Assembly: GCF_048564905.1 (NCBI RefSeq)
Contig: NC_133012.1
Coordinates: forward strand, 16,773,646-16,837,645
Reading direction: 5' to 3'
DNA: 64,000 nucleotides
Origin: Vicugna pacos
Lineage: Eukaryota; Chordata; Mammalia; Artiodactyla; Camelidae
In this document: positions 21,201 to 33,319 of the stretch, piece after piece
Layout: every line of letters begins with the position of its first letter
How positions within the stretch are numbered: the stretch's first letter is position 1
Program-made: the position numbers and the translations under genes
Notes under the pieces: generated by a model
What the model was told of the DNA's origin: nothing
What the model saw: only the letters and a program-made list of their open reading frames with translations
The model's database searches: none

Positions 21201-24200
21201 ACACGTGTGCTTGCTCCCCCCCGTGTCTGCAAACTCCTGGGACTGCACATTCCTGGGTCTGCAACACCTTGGCTTGCACACTCATGGGCCTGTTCCGTCT
21301 TGTGTCTGCATACCTGTGGGCCTGCACACCCCAGGGCCTGCACACACCTGGGCCTGCACGAACGTGGGCCTCTTGAATCCTGGGCCTGCCCTTTCCTAGG
21401 CCTGCCCACACCTGTGCCTACACATTCCTGGGCCTGCACACTCCTGGACCTGTACACTCCTGGGCGTACCCTGGCATGCGCCTGCACACTAATGGGCCTG
21501 CACTCTCCAGGGACTGCACCCTCCTGGGCCTGCACACTCCTCTGTCTGCACACTCCTGGGCCTGCCCCAAATTGCCCTGCCCTCTCCTGTGACGGCCCTC
21601 ACAAGTCCTGCACACTCCTAGGCCTGCACACTCGTGTACCTCCTCCCTCCTGTGCCTGCACACTCCTGGCCATGTACACTCATGGGCCTGCCCTCTGCAT
21701 GGCGTGCACGGTCCTAGGACTCCCCATTCCTGCGCCTAGACACCCTAGGGCCTGCCCTCTCCTGGGCCTGCACACTCTGGGGCCTGCCCTCACCTGGTTC
21801 TGCACACTACTGGGACTGTACACCCCTGGACCTGTACACTGCTGTGCCTTCCCTGGTCTGAGTCTTCCCTGGCCTGGGCCTGAAAACTACTGGGCCTGAA
21901 AACTGCTGGAACTGCACACTCATTGGCCTGTAAACTCCAGGACCTGCACAACCTTGGGCTTGAACACACCTGGGCCTGTATACTCCTGGGCCTGCACACT
22001 CCTGTCTCTGCCCACTGTGGTGTTAGCACACGCCTGGGCCTGCAAGAACGTGGGCCTGTACACTCCTGGGCCTGCACACACCTGAGTCTGCACACTCCGG
22101 GGTCTGCACACTCCTCGGTCTGTATACTCCTGGGTTGTACACTCCTGGGCCTGACCTGGCCTGGGCCTGCACGCTCCTGGGCCTGCACACTCCTCTGTCT
22201 GCACACTTCTGGGCATGCACAACCCTAGACCCTACACTCCTGGGCCTGCGCATCCCAGAGCCTGAACACACCTGGGCCTCTATACTCCTGGGCCACTACT
22301 CTCATGTGCCTGCTCCGCCCCGTGTCTACACACTCCTGGCACTGCACAGTCCTGGACCTGCACACTCCTGGGCCTGCCCTGGCCTGGGCCTGCACACTAA
22401 TGGGCCTACACACACCTAGGAATGCACCCTCCTGGGCCTGCACATTCCTCTGTCTGCACACTCGTGGGCCTTCCCTGGTCTGGGCCTTCCCTGGCCTGGG
22501 CCTGCAAACTATTGGGCCTGCAAACTCCTGGAACTGCACACTCATTGGCCTGCACACTCCAGGACCTGCACAATCTTGGGCTTGAACACACCTAGGCCTG
22601 TATACTCCTGGACCTGCACACTCCTGTCTCTGCACACTCTGGAGTTTGCACACGCCTGGGCCTGCACGAACCTGGGCCTGTACACACCTGAGCCTGCACA
22701 CTCCTTTATCTGCTCACTCCTGAGACTGCATACACCTGGGCCTGCACATTCCTGTATCTGCTCACTCCTGAGACTGCATACTCCTGGGCCTGCAAACTCC
22801 TGGGCATGTACAATCCTGGGCCTGCACACTCCTGGACCTGTACACTCCTGGGCCTGCCCTGGCCTGGGCCTGCACACTAATGGGGCTGCACACACCTAGG
22901 AATGCACCCTCCTGGGCCTACACACTCCTCTGTGTGCACACTCCTGAGCCTGCACACCCCTGGGCCTGCACACTCCTCTGTCTGCACATTCCTCGGCCTA
23001 CACACTCCTAGGCCTGCACACTCCAGGGCCTGCTGACTCCTGTGTCTGCACACTCTTGGGCCTGCACACTCCTGGACCTGTACAATCCTGGGCCTTCCCT
23101 GGTCTGGGTCTTCCCTGGCCTGGGCCTGCACACTACTGGGCCCGCACACTTCTGCAACTTCACACTCATCGGCCTGCACAGTACACGACCTGCACAATAT
23201 TGGGCCTGAACACAACTAGGCCTGTATCCTCCTGGATCTGCACACTCCTGGGCCTGCACACTCCTCTGTCTGCACACTCCTGGGCCTTCACACACCTGGA
23301 CCCGCACACTCCTGGGCCTGCGCATCCCAGAGCCTGCACACACCTGGGCCTCTACACTCCTGGGCCAGTACAGTCGTGTGCCTGTTCCGCCCCGTGTCTG
23401 CACACTCTTGGGACCGCACAGTCCTGGCTATGCACACTCCTTGGCCTGCAGACTCCTAGGCCTGTTCGACTTCTGTCTGCACACCTCTGGGCCTGCACAC
23501 TACAGTGCCTGCACATACCTGGGCCTGCACGAACCTGGGCCTCTTCACTGCAGGTCCTGCCCTCTCCTAGGCCTGCACACTCCTGGAACTGCACACTCAT
23601 GGGCCTGCCGTCTCCTGGGCCTGCACACCCCTGTCTCTGCACACTCCGGGGACTGCACACTCCTCGCTCTGTATACTCCTGGGCCTTTACACTCCTGGGC
23701 CTGCCGTGGCCTGGGCCTGCACGCTCCTGGGCCTGCACTCTCCTCTGTCTGCACACTCCTGGGCCTTCACACCCCTGGACCTGCACACTCCTGGGCCTGC
23801 GCATCCCAGAGCCTGCACACACTTTAGCCTCTACACTCCTGGGCCAGTACATTCGTGTGACTCCTCCGCCCCGTGTCTGCACACTCCTGGGACTGCACAG
23901 TCCTGGCTATGCACACTTCTTGGCCTGCAGACTCCTGGGGTTGTTCGACTTGTGTCTGCACACCTCTGGGCCTGCACACTCCAGGACCTGCAAATCCTGG
24001 GCCTGCACACAACTGGGCCTGCACACTACTGGGACTCCACACTCTCTGTCTGCACTCTCCTGGGCCTGCACACACCTGGGCCAGCACACTCCAGGGCCTG
24101 CTGACTCCTGTGTCTGCACACTCTTGGGCCTGCCTTCTCCTGGGCCCGCACAATCCCTCGTCTGCACACTCCTGGGCCGCACGCTCCTGGGCTTTTCCTC

Positions 24201-25223
24201 GCCTGGGCCTGCCCCCAGTTCGGCCCGCCCTCTCCTGGACCTGCACACTCTTGGGCCTGCACACTCCTCGGCCTGCCCTCTCCTGGGCCTGCACTCTCCT
24301 TGGCCTGCACACTCCTGGGCTTGCACACTCCTGGACCTGCACACTACTGGGCCTGCTGAATCCTGTGTCTGCCCACTCCTGCGTCTGCACACTCGTGTGC
24401 CTCCTCCCTCCTGTGCCTGAACACTCCTAGGCATGCACACACCTGGGCCTGCCCTCTCTTGGCCCTGCACTCTCCTTGGCCTGCACACTCCTGGCCTGTT
24501 CCCTCCTGCGCCTGAACACCCTTAGGCCTCCCCTACCTGGTTCTGCACACTCCTGGGTTGCACACTCCTGGGCCTGCTCCCACCTATGCCTGCACACTCC
24601 TAGGCCTGTTGCCACGTGTGCCGGCACACTCCTGGGACTGCACACTCCTGGGCCTGCCATGGCCTGGGCCTGCACCCTCCACTCTCTGCACACTCCTGGG
24701 ACTGCTCAGGCCTGAGCCTGTACACTCCTGGGCCTGCACACTTCTGTCTCTGCACACTCTGGTGTCTGCACACTCCTGGACATGCACACTCCTGGGCCTG
24801 TACACTCCTAGGCCTGCCCTGGCCTGGGCCTGCACCCTACTGAGCCTGCACACTCCTCTGTATGCACACTCCTGGGCCTGCACACTACTGGGCCTGCACA
24901 CTCCTGGGCCTCCTCCCACCTATGCCTGCACACTCCTAGGCCTGTTCCCACCTGTGCCAGCAATCTCCTGGGCCTACACACTCCTGCACCTGCACAGTCC
25001 TGTGTCTGCACAACCCTGGGCAAGCACACTCTGGGCCTGCACACCCCTGGCCATGCCCTATCCCGGGCCAGCCCCCACTTCGCCCGACCCTCTCATGGAC
25101 CTGCACACTCCAGGGTCTGCTCACATCTGTCCCTGCACACTCCTGGGCCGGCCCTCTCCAGTGTCTCCACACTCCTGGGCCCGCACACTCCTGGGCCTGC
25201 ATACTCCTGGACCTGCCCTGTCC
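15217..25223. repeat. 16-bp minisatellite array 1, copy B (10 kb)
   Basis: About 625 variant copies of the 16-bp unit. There is higher-order structure: a segment near 15,970-17,520 recurs about 5,188 bp downstream (near 21,160-22,710), and the block beginning at 17,852 recurs at 23,378. Relative to C it contains an extra 4,296 bp, roughly 18,860-23,140, and relative to A an extra 8,700 bp. All open frames inside are products of the 16-bp periodicity. Confidence 0.95.
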
Positions 25224-25354
25224 CTGGCACCAGCCTCCTTCACCCCAACGGTGCCACTCACACGGCTGTGGCGTCTAGCCAGGAGCCCCCAACCGAAACC
25301 CCTCCCGAGGGACCCCCTTGCCGGTCCCCAGGGAAGCAGCGGGGCTCCTCTTAC

Positions 25355-25481
25355 CTGCGAGGCGGAGACGTAGTCCAGCTGCAGCCTGACGTCCAGCTGC
25401 CGGGCGTGCAGGGCCAGCGTGCATGAGGACAGCAGGATGGCCGTGATCGGCTGGAAGCTGCCCCCGGAGCCACTACCGCCC
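25355..25481 (-). pseudogene. Orphan adenylyl cyclase 1-like exon, copy B
   Basis: This is the copy B equivalent of the 4,140-4,266 exon, with the same acceptor, donor and reading frame. The whole sequence between this exon and the preceding copy of the RALGDS-derived gene is visible and contains no further cyclase exon, which supports an isolated captured exon rather than a working gene. Confidence 0.6.
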
Positions 25482-25831
25482 CTTGGGGAAGAGGAGGAGG
25501 AAAATCCACGTCAGTGCCAAGAACACAGGACCCGTCCACAGAGGGCCCCTCAGGTGTGACAACCCCAGAGGCGCCCGCAGCCGACCTGGGCTGAGAGCCA
25601 CTTCTCTCGCGGAAGCTCAAGGACCTATGCTGAGCCTCCCTCTCCCTCCCTAAAGAGGGAAAACCCAGAGGTTTTCTAACTTTGCACTCACTGTCCATGT
25701 ATCAGCCATGTCTAGTTTACCTCCCCAGCACGGCAGACCCCCTCCCTGCCTTCCCCACCCCCTGCAGGCGGCTCTCGGGGGCTGGGGGGGGCGCCCTTCC
25801 TCCCTGAGGCCAGCCCTGCTGGGGCAGCAGG

Positions 25832-26343
25832 TGTAATAGAAAAGACCAGATCTGACTGCCTATTAGATCTGTTCTTTTTCCTTTAACCCTCTGCTGTTTT
25901 CCAGGCTGTCTTACCAGCTCTGCACCTTTTGGAAATCAATGTTGCCTTCAGCCTGAAATTGACAGAAGAGCCTGTTCTCAAGGCTCTCAGCCTTCAGGAT
26001 AAAACCTCTTTTGCTCTCCCATACACACAAGCAGCTGCAGAACAGAAAGTAACATTTGTTTTGTTAGAGGTTTTACAGGGGCCCCATGAGCTGACCCACA
26101 ACTGCAAAAACAAAGAATTCCTGCACCAAGGACTTTGCACCAACCACCCACAACCCCTCTCCTTTTTAGCGTAAAAGGAGCCTGAATTCTCACTCGGAGA
26201 AGGTGGCTCTCCAGGACATTAGCCTGCCATCTTCTCGGTCAGCTGGCTTTCCAAATCAACTCACTATTCTTTACCCCGACACCGCGTCTCCCGATTTCTT
26301 GGCCTGTCGTGCGACTTGCGGAATGAGTGTGGACTTGGAAACA
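25832..26343 (+). mobile_element. Solo ERV LTR, copy B
   Basis: This is the copy of the 4,617-5,128 LTR carried along by the segmental duplication, not an independent insertion. It has the same ends and flanks. Confidence 0.8.
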
Positions 26344-26886
26344 CAGGGAAGGAAAGCCAAGTCAGGACTCTCACCCTCCGCCTCTGCTCAGAATACCACC
26401 AACGGGTTGCTGGGACAGTGGACGGAAAACTGAGGCTGCAACACGACCATGAGCACTGGGCCTGGGTGGGAGAGATGGCGGGTGCTGTCCGAAGCGCACC
26501 CGGCCTCCTTCCGAGTCACATCACACCCACGTCCCCAGACCCAGGGAGGCCTGGAGCCCCACACAGCAGAGCGCCTCCAAACCTGCAGATGCCCAGTGAC
26601 CGGTCCACTGTGCACCCTCTGGCGCCCTCCTCCCCGCTCCTCCTCCTTCTGCCCCGCTGGCTCAGCCCTGGTCCCACCACATCCTCACCCAGGGCCAGCA
26701 CTGCTGCAGGAACACCCTCGGCAGGCCGCCCAGCCTCACGCCCTCAGGTCCGCACACCTGGTTGGTGCAGCTCTGCCCCTTTCCAGCCCTCACCACCGAC
26801 TCTCCAACCGCCTGCTCTCCCGCCCTCCGCCCCCAGTCCTACAGAGCGCCTCCTCTGGTCACGGCATCCTGCCCTCCAGGGTCGAC

Positions 26887-29524
26887 AGGGCCTGCACAAT
26901 CCTGGGCCTGCACACAACTGGGCCTGCACACTCCTGGACCTGCGCACTCCTGGACCTACGCACACCTGGGCCTGCAGGAACCTGGGCCTGTACACTCCCG
27001 GGCCCGTTCCGTATTGTATCTGCACACTTCTGGGCCTGCACGCTCCTGGACCTGCGCACACCTGGGCCTGCACGAACTTTGGCCTGTACACTCCTGTATC
27101 TGCTCACTCTTGTGACTGCATACTCCTGGGCCTGTACAACCCTGGGCCTTCTCTCTCCTGGGCCTGCCCCAGTTCGGCCGGCACTCTCCTGGAGCTGCAC
27201 ACTCCTGGGCCTGACCTATCGTACGCCTGCACAGTCCTGGATCTGCACACTTCTGGACCTGCTCCCTCCTGTGCCATCACCCTTCTGGGACTGCACACTT
27301 GTGCGCCTGCACACCCCTGTGCCTGACACACCTGGGCCTGCACGCTTCTCGGCCTGCACACTCCTCTTGTCTGCACACTCCTGGGCCTCACCTATCCTAC
27401 GCCTGCACAGTCCTGGATCTGCACACTTCTGGGCCTGCTCCCTCCTGTGCCATCACACTTCTGGGACTGCACACTTGTGCGCCTGCACACTCCTGTGCCT
27501 GACACACCTGGGCCTGTACGCTCCTGGGCCTGTACACTCCTGGGCCAGCCCTGGCCTGGGCCTGAATACTAATGGGCCTGCACACTCCTGGGACTGTACC
27601 CTCCTGGGCCAGCACACTCCTCTGTCTGCACACTCCTGGGCCTGCACAACCCAGAGCCTGCGCACACCTGGGCTGAACACTCCTGTGCCAGTACACTCGT
27701 GTGCCTGCTCCCTCCCGTGTCTGCACATTCCTGGGCCTGTACAGTCCTGGGTCTGCACACTCTTTGGCCTGCACACTCCTTGGCCTGTTCCGTATTGTGT
27801 CTGCACACTACTGGGTCGGCACACCCTAGAGCCTGCACACTCCTGGACTTGTACACTCCTGGGCCTGCCCTGGCCTGGGCCTGCACACTAATAGGCCTGA
27901 CACTCCTGGGAATGCACACTCCTGGGCCTGCACACTCCTCTGTCTGCACACTCCTGGGCCTGCCCCATTTGGCCCTGCCCTCTCCTGTGACGGCCCTCAC
28001 CTGTCCTGCACACACCTGGGCCTGAACACTACAGGCCCTGCACACATCTGGCCCTCTACCCTCCAGGGCCTGCCTTCTACTGGGACCGAACAATCCCTCG
28101 TCTGCACACTCCTGGGGCCTGCACGCTCCTGGGCCTTTCCGTGCCTGGGCCTGCCCCCAATTCGGCTGGCCCTCTCCTGGACCTGCACACTCTTGGGCCT
28201 GCACACTCCTGGGACTGCACACTCCTGGGACTGCACTCTCCTTGGCCTGCACACTCTTGGGCCTTCTTCCTCCCGTGCCTGCACACTCATAGGCCTGTTC
28301 CAACCTGTGCCGGCACACCTCTGGGTCTGCACACTACTGTGATGCATACTCCTGGGCCTGCACACTCCTGGACTTGTACACTCCTGGGCCTGCCCACTAA
28401 TGGGCCTGCACACTCCTGGAAATGTACCATCCTGGGCCTGCACACTCCTCTGTCTGCACACTCCTAGGCCTGCACACTCCTGGGCCTGCACATCCCAGAG
28501 CCTGCACACACCTGGGCCTCTACACTCCTGGGCCAGTACACTCGAGTACCTGCTCTACCCCGTGTTTGCACACCCCTGAGACTGCACAGTCCCAGGTCTG
28601 CACACTCTTTGGCCTGCACACTCCTAGGCCTGTTCCGTCTTGTGTCTGCAGACCTCTGGGGCTGCACACTCCAGGGCCTACACACACCTGGGCCTGCACG
28701 AATCTGGGCCTGTTCACTCCTGGGCCTGCACACTCCTGTCTCTGCACACTCCTGGCCTTGGATACTCCTGGGACAGTACACTCCTGGGACTGACCTGCCC
28801 TGGGCCTGCACTCTCCTGGCCCTGGACAAGCTTCTGTCTGCACACACCTGGGGCTGCACACTCCTGGGCCTGCACACTCCTGGGCCTGCCCTCTCCTGGG
28901 CCTACACTCTCCTTGGCCTGCACACTCCTGGGCCTGCTCCCTCCTGTGCCGGCACACTCCTGGGCCTACTCCCACTTGTGCCTGCACACTCCTAGGCCTG
29001 TTCCCACCTGTGCCGGCACACTCCTGGGACTACACACTCCTATGTCTGCACACCCCTGGGCCTGCACACTCCTGGACCTGTACACTCTTGGGCCTGCACA
29101 ATAATGGGCCTGCACACTCCTGGAAATGCACCCTCCTGGGCCTGCACACTCCTCTGTCTGCACACTACTAGGCCTGCACACTCCAGGGCCTGCTGACTTC
29201 TGTGTCTGCACACTCTTGGGCCTGCCTTCTCCTGGGCCCGCACAATCCCTCGTCTGCACACTCCTGGGCCTGTACGTTCCTGGGCCTTTCCTCGCCTGGG
29301 CCGCCCCCAATTAGACCCGCCCTCTCCTTGACCTGCACACTCCTGGGCCTGCACACTCCTGGGCATGCCCTCTCTTCGGCCTGTACACTCCTGGACCTGC
29401 ACACTCCTGGACTTGTACACACCTGGGCCTGCCCTGGCCTGGGCCTGCACACTAATGGGCCTGAACACTCCTGTGCCTGCACACTCCTGGGCCTTTCCTT
29501 GCCTGCACCTGCCCCCAATTTGGC
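26887..29524. repeat. 16-bp minisatellite array 2, copy B
   Basis: Nearly identical to copy A array 2, but one 16-bp unit shorter near 29,345. The contrast with array 1, which differs by kilobases between the same two copies, is notable. Confidence 0.95.
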
Positions 29525-30248
29525 AGAACCCGGTCCCAGTATCCATCCAACCTGCAGGGGACTGTGTGGGAATCACACAAGGATGTGTGACCAGAAGGCA
29601 AAAAAAAAGCAGGGAGCCACTGTGGGGCAGCGCACCCTAGAGGCCTAGATGGGGCACTGGGCCTGAATCTGACATGACAGAACGACCTAGGAGGTCGCAT
29701 GCCAGAATGGACGATATCAGAGTTGTGTTTAATTTCAACCCGCCGACAGGGAGCTGGGAAGCAGGCGGCAAGGAGGGTGACTTTCCCCAGATCCCAGGGC
29801 AGACCCCGGCCTGTGTGGGGTGTGCCCTGCTCCCCACAAGCCCTCTGTGGGGCCCTTCCTTTGCTGAGTCTGTGCATGAGCTCCCTGTGATGCCAGCCCG
29901 CAGAGGTGACAGGTGCAGTAGGTGTTTGTGGTTCTAGAGACATGATGGCTTTCCTAGGAAGCAGGGTCCTGAATGATCCCCACTGGGCCAATGGGGGATT
30001 GGGGAGACCCTGAGAAGCAGGTGGCTTGTCCAGGGTGACAGCACTGCTGGCGGGGGAGCCGGGTCTGAACCCAGCTGTGTCGTCAGAGCTGTGACCCTGG
30101 CTGCATCCAGGCCTCCCCAGGGCAATAGGAGGGGCCGAGTTGGTGTCACTGGGTGGACATGGCATGGGGTGGGAAGTGAGCCATCAGCAGCCCAGAGAGG
30201 CCCTTGGGGAGCTTTGTGTAAGGAGGAAGCTTGGGGAAGGGGACCCCA

Positions 30249-30274
30249 GGAAGTGACCTCACTTCCCTGGCAAC
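30249..30274 (+). promoter_or_regulatory. Candidate promoter: ETS-type palindrome plus RFX half-site, copy B
   Basis: The same palindrome and half-site, unchanged, sit 109-126 bp upstream of the copy B start codon at 30,375. Confidence 0.4.
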
Positions 30275-30374
30275 AGAGCCCAACAGAACTTGGGACCCAG
30301 GTCACCAGGCACCCGCTGTGTAGAGAAGGACACTTCTCAACTGACTTGGCTGGTGAACTCAGCTCAGCTCAGAC

Positions 30375-33291
30375 ATGTTTTGTTGCATCCCAAGATCCCG
30401 AGGTCGCGGCCCCCGGAAAGCCCGCAGCAACGGCCTTTGCCAACAGTGCCGACAGTGGGTCGGGTCTCACCCCAGGCGCCTCTGGCCTTTTGGCCAGAGG
30501 GACCGAAAGGTAACACAGGGAGGCCCAGGGCAGGCCCGCCCAGGCCGGGTCACCACTCAGACCCCACCCGGGTGGCCCCACGGCCCCTTCCTGACTGGTG
30601 GCGGTGGGGCAGTCATGTTGGGGGGGGGTCCTGCCTCAAGCAAGAGCAGGCTGAGGAAGGGTCAGAGGCCTGGGGGGCCGATCACGTCCCCAGCCTGGGT
30701 CCAAGTGGGCTGGCTGGGATGTGGAGAACCGGGGCAGGGCCCTGCTGCCCGAGGTGGCGCCCATGCCCTAGGGTGTGTCTCTTGCCTCCCGGGTGACTGA
30801 GATGACCAAGGTCCCAGTCGGATCTGGCAGCAGAGGGTCGAGTGGGGCAGAAGCAGGAGTGGTCCTGGCCGGGCAGGGCTCTGAGACCTCCGGACCGGGC
30901 CGGCTGCCGGTCACTGTCATTGCAGAGCCAGACACCGCAGGATCCGGGGAACCAGGACACTCATGCCACCTCTCCAAGTGAGGGGCTGGTGTGCCACACT
31001 GTGGAAGGCCAGCACAGGCTCCAGAAGAGTCTGGGTATGAAGGGCTCCCCACCACCACGGCCTCCTGCCCAGACATCGCCCAGGTCTCTCCCCAGGATCT
31101 TGCCCAGGGCTGAGGGGCAGCTCAGCACCCCCGGCTCTGACCTGGAGCACCGTGCCCACCTCCTGGGGATTCAGGTAGAGGACCAGGAGCCCCCCGAAGC
31201 AGAGCCCAAAGGTGAGAAGGGCGGGGCCGGTGTGGGTGTGTAGGTGAGGGAGGGCGGAGGGCTGGGCCACACAGGGAGGCATCCCCAAAGTCTGTAGTTG
31301 GGACCAGAGCAAAGACTGGCCTCAGACCACCTGTCTGGAAGAATTCAGTCACAGAACAAGTGCCTGTGGGCACTTGCTCAGTGGGAGCTGCCTGCAAAGC
31401 TCTGGGAAGATTTCTGTCCTTGAAAAGGCACGTGGAAAGGGAGGCATGTGGGTACCTTTTTCCAGGTTGTGCCTGAGCAGAACCACTAGACTTAAAGCTC
31501 TCTCCACGTCCAACAGTTACAGGTCCAGAGCAGGCAGAGGCAGGGGAAGACGCCAGAAAACAAAAACAGGACCACCAGGGTCCAGCACGAGACCGCGAAC
31601 ACCCTCCAGCTGCTCCTGCTGAACATGAAGATCCTGCTGCTCCAGCTGCATATGAAGAGCCTGCCGCTCCTGCTGATCTTGCCACTCCCGAAGAGCCTGC
31701 AGCTCCTACTGATCTTGCCGCTCCTGAACAGCCTGCAGCTCCTGAAGAGCCCGCCGCTCCTGAAGCGCCTGCCATTCCTGCTGATCTAGCTGCTCCTGAA
31801 GAGCCTGCTGCTCCTGCTCATCTAGCCGCTCCTGAACAGCCTGCAGCTCCTGAAAAGCCTGCAGCTCCTGAAGAGCCTGCCGCTCCTGCTGATCTTGCCA
31901 CTCCTGAAGAGCCTGCTGCTCCTGCTGCTCTAGCCGCTCCTGAAGAGCCCGCCACTCCTGAAGAACCTGCCGCTCCTGCTGATCTAGCCGCTCCTGAAGA
32001 GCCCGCCATTCCTGCTGATCAAGCCGCTCCTGAAGAGCCTGCCGCTTCTGCTGATCTAGCCGCTCCTGAAGAGCCTGCCGCTCCTGAAGAGCCCGCCGAT
32101 CCTGAAGAGCCTGCTGTTCCTGCTGATCTAGCCGCTCCTGAAGCGCCTGCCATTCCTGCTGATCTAGCCACTCCTGAAGAGCCCGCTGCTCCTGCTAATC
32201 TAGCCGCTCCTGAACAGCCTGCAGCTCCTGAAGAGCCTGCCGCTCCTGCTGATCTTGCCACTCCTGAAGAGCCTGCCGCTCCTGCTGCTCTAGCCGCTCC
32301 TGAAGAGCCCGCCACTCCTGAAGAACCTGCCGCTCCTGCTGATCTAGCCGCTCCTGAAGAGCCTGCCGCTCCTGCTGATCTTGCCACTCCTGAAGACCCT
32401 GCAGCTCCTGCTGATCTTGCCACTCCTGAAGAGCCTGCAGCTCCTGCTGATCTTGCCGCTCCTGAAGAGCCCGCCGCTCCTGCTGATCTTGCCACTCCTG
32501 AAGAGCCTGCAGCTCCTGCTGATCTTGCCGCTCCTGAACAGCCTGCAGCTACTGAAGAGCCCGACGCTCCTGAAGAACCTGCCGCTCCTGCAGATCTAGC
32601 CGCTCCTGAAGAGCCCGCCATTCCTGCTGATCTAGCCGCTCCTGAAGCGCCTGCCGCTCCTGCTGATCTAGCCACTCCAGAAGAGCCCGCTGCTCCTGAT
32701 CATCTAGCCGCTCCAGAACAGCCTGCAGCTCTTGAAAAGCCTGCAGCTCCTGAAGAGCCTGCCGCTCCTGCTGCTCTAGCCGCTCCTGAAGAGCCCGCTG
32801 CTCCTGCTGATCTAGCCGCTCCTGAAGAGCCCGCCGCTCCTGAAGAGCCCGCCGGTCCTGCTGATCTAGCCGCTCCTGAAGAGCCTGAAGCTCCTGAAGA
32901 GCCTGCCGCTCCTGCTGATCTTGCCACCCCTGAAGAGCCTGCAGCTCCTGCTGATCTTGCCGCTCCTGAAGAGCCCGCCGCTCCTGAAGAACCTGCCGTT
33001 CCTGCTGATCTAGCCGCTCCTGAAGAGCCTGCCGCTCCTGCTGATCTTGCTGCTCCTGAAAAGCCTGCAGATCCTGCACCTGCACCTGCGCCGCTGGGCA
33101 GTGGAGAACCATTTCGGGCATCATCACCCCTTAGGGCTGAGCCCCCTCTGCCCCCTCCTACACCTTCTCCAAAATCCCAACATGTATCCCCTCCCCTACC
33201 CGAAGTTGACTTCCCTACCCCTGAATTTGCTTTTGTTTTCTTCTTCTTTAGTTTAGTTTATTTGTTTTACATCATTTATGGCATTCTATAA
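30375..33291 (+). CDS. RALGDS-derived Pro/Ala-repeat protein, three exons, copy B
   Basis: Exons are 30,375-30,509, 30,926-31,211 and 31,523-33,291, giving 729 codons. Every splice site, the start, the stop and the poly(A) signal match copy A. The one clear coding difference is loss of a single 18-bp, six-residue repeat step near 32,465, which keeps the frame. The gene follows a 16-bp minisatellite and a solo LTR as in A. Because A and B are nearly identical, reads or transcripts would be hard to assign to one copy. The third unit (C) stops before the gene. Confidence 0.67.
31603..33066 (+). repeat. Coding minisatellite (18/36-bp), copy B
   Basis: The same array in copy B is 18 bp shorter than in A: one step encoding EEPATP-type sequence, present in A near 11,264-11,281, is missing. 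The rest is identical by eye. Confidence 0.9.
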
Positions 33292-33313
33292 TTTTCCATT
33301 TCCCACTTCCTTT

Positions 33314-33319
33314 AATAAA
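33314..33319 (+). terminator. AATAAA poly(A) signal, copy B
   Basis: The same signal at the same distance from the stop codon in copy B. Confidence 0.6.

Noticed and set aside
2702-25223. CRISPR-like regular direct repeats
   Set aside because: The units are contiguous and variable without unique spacers, in vertebrate DNA; this is a minisatellite.
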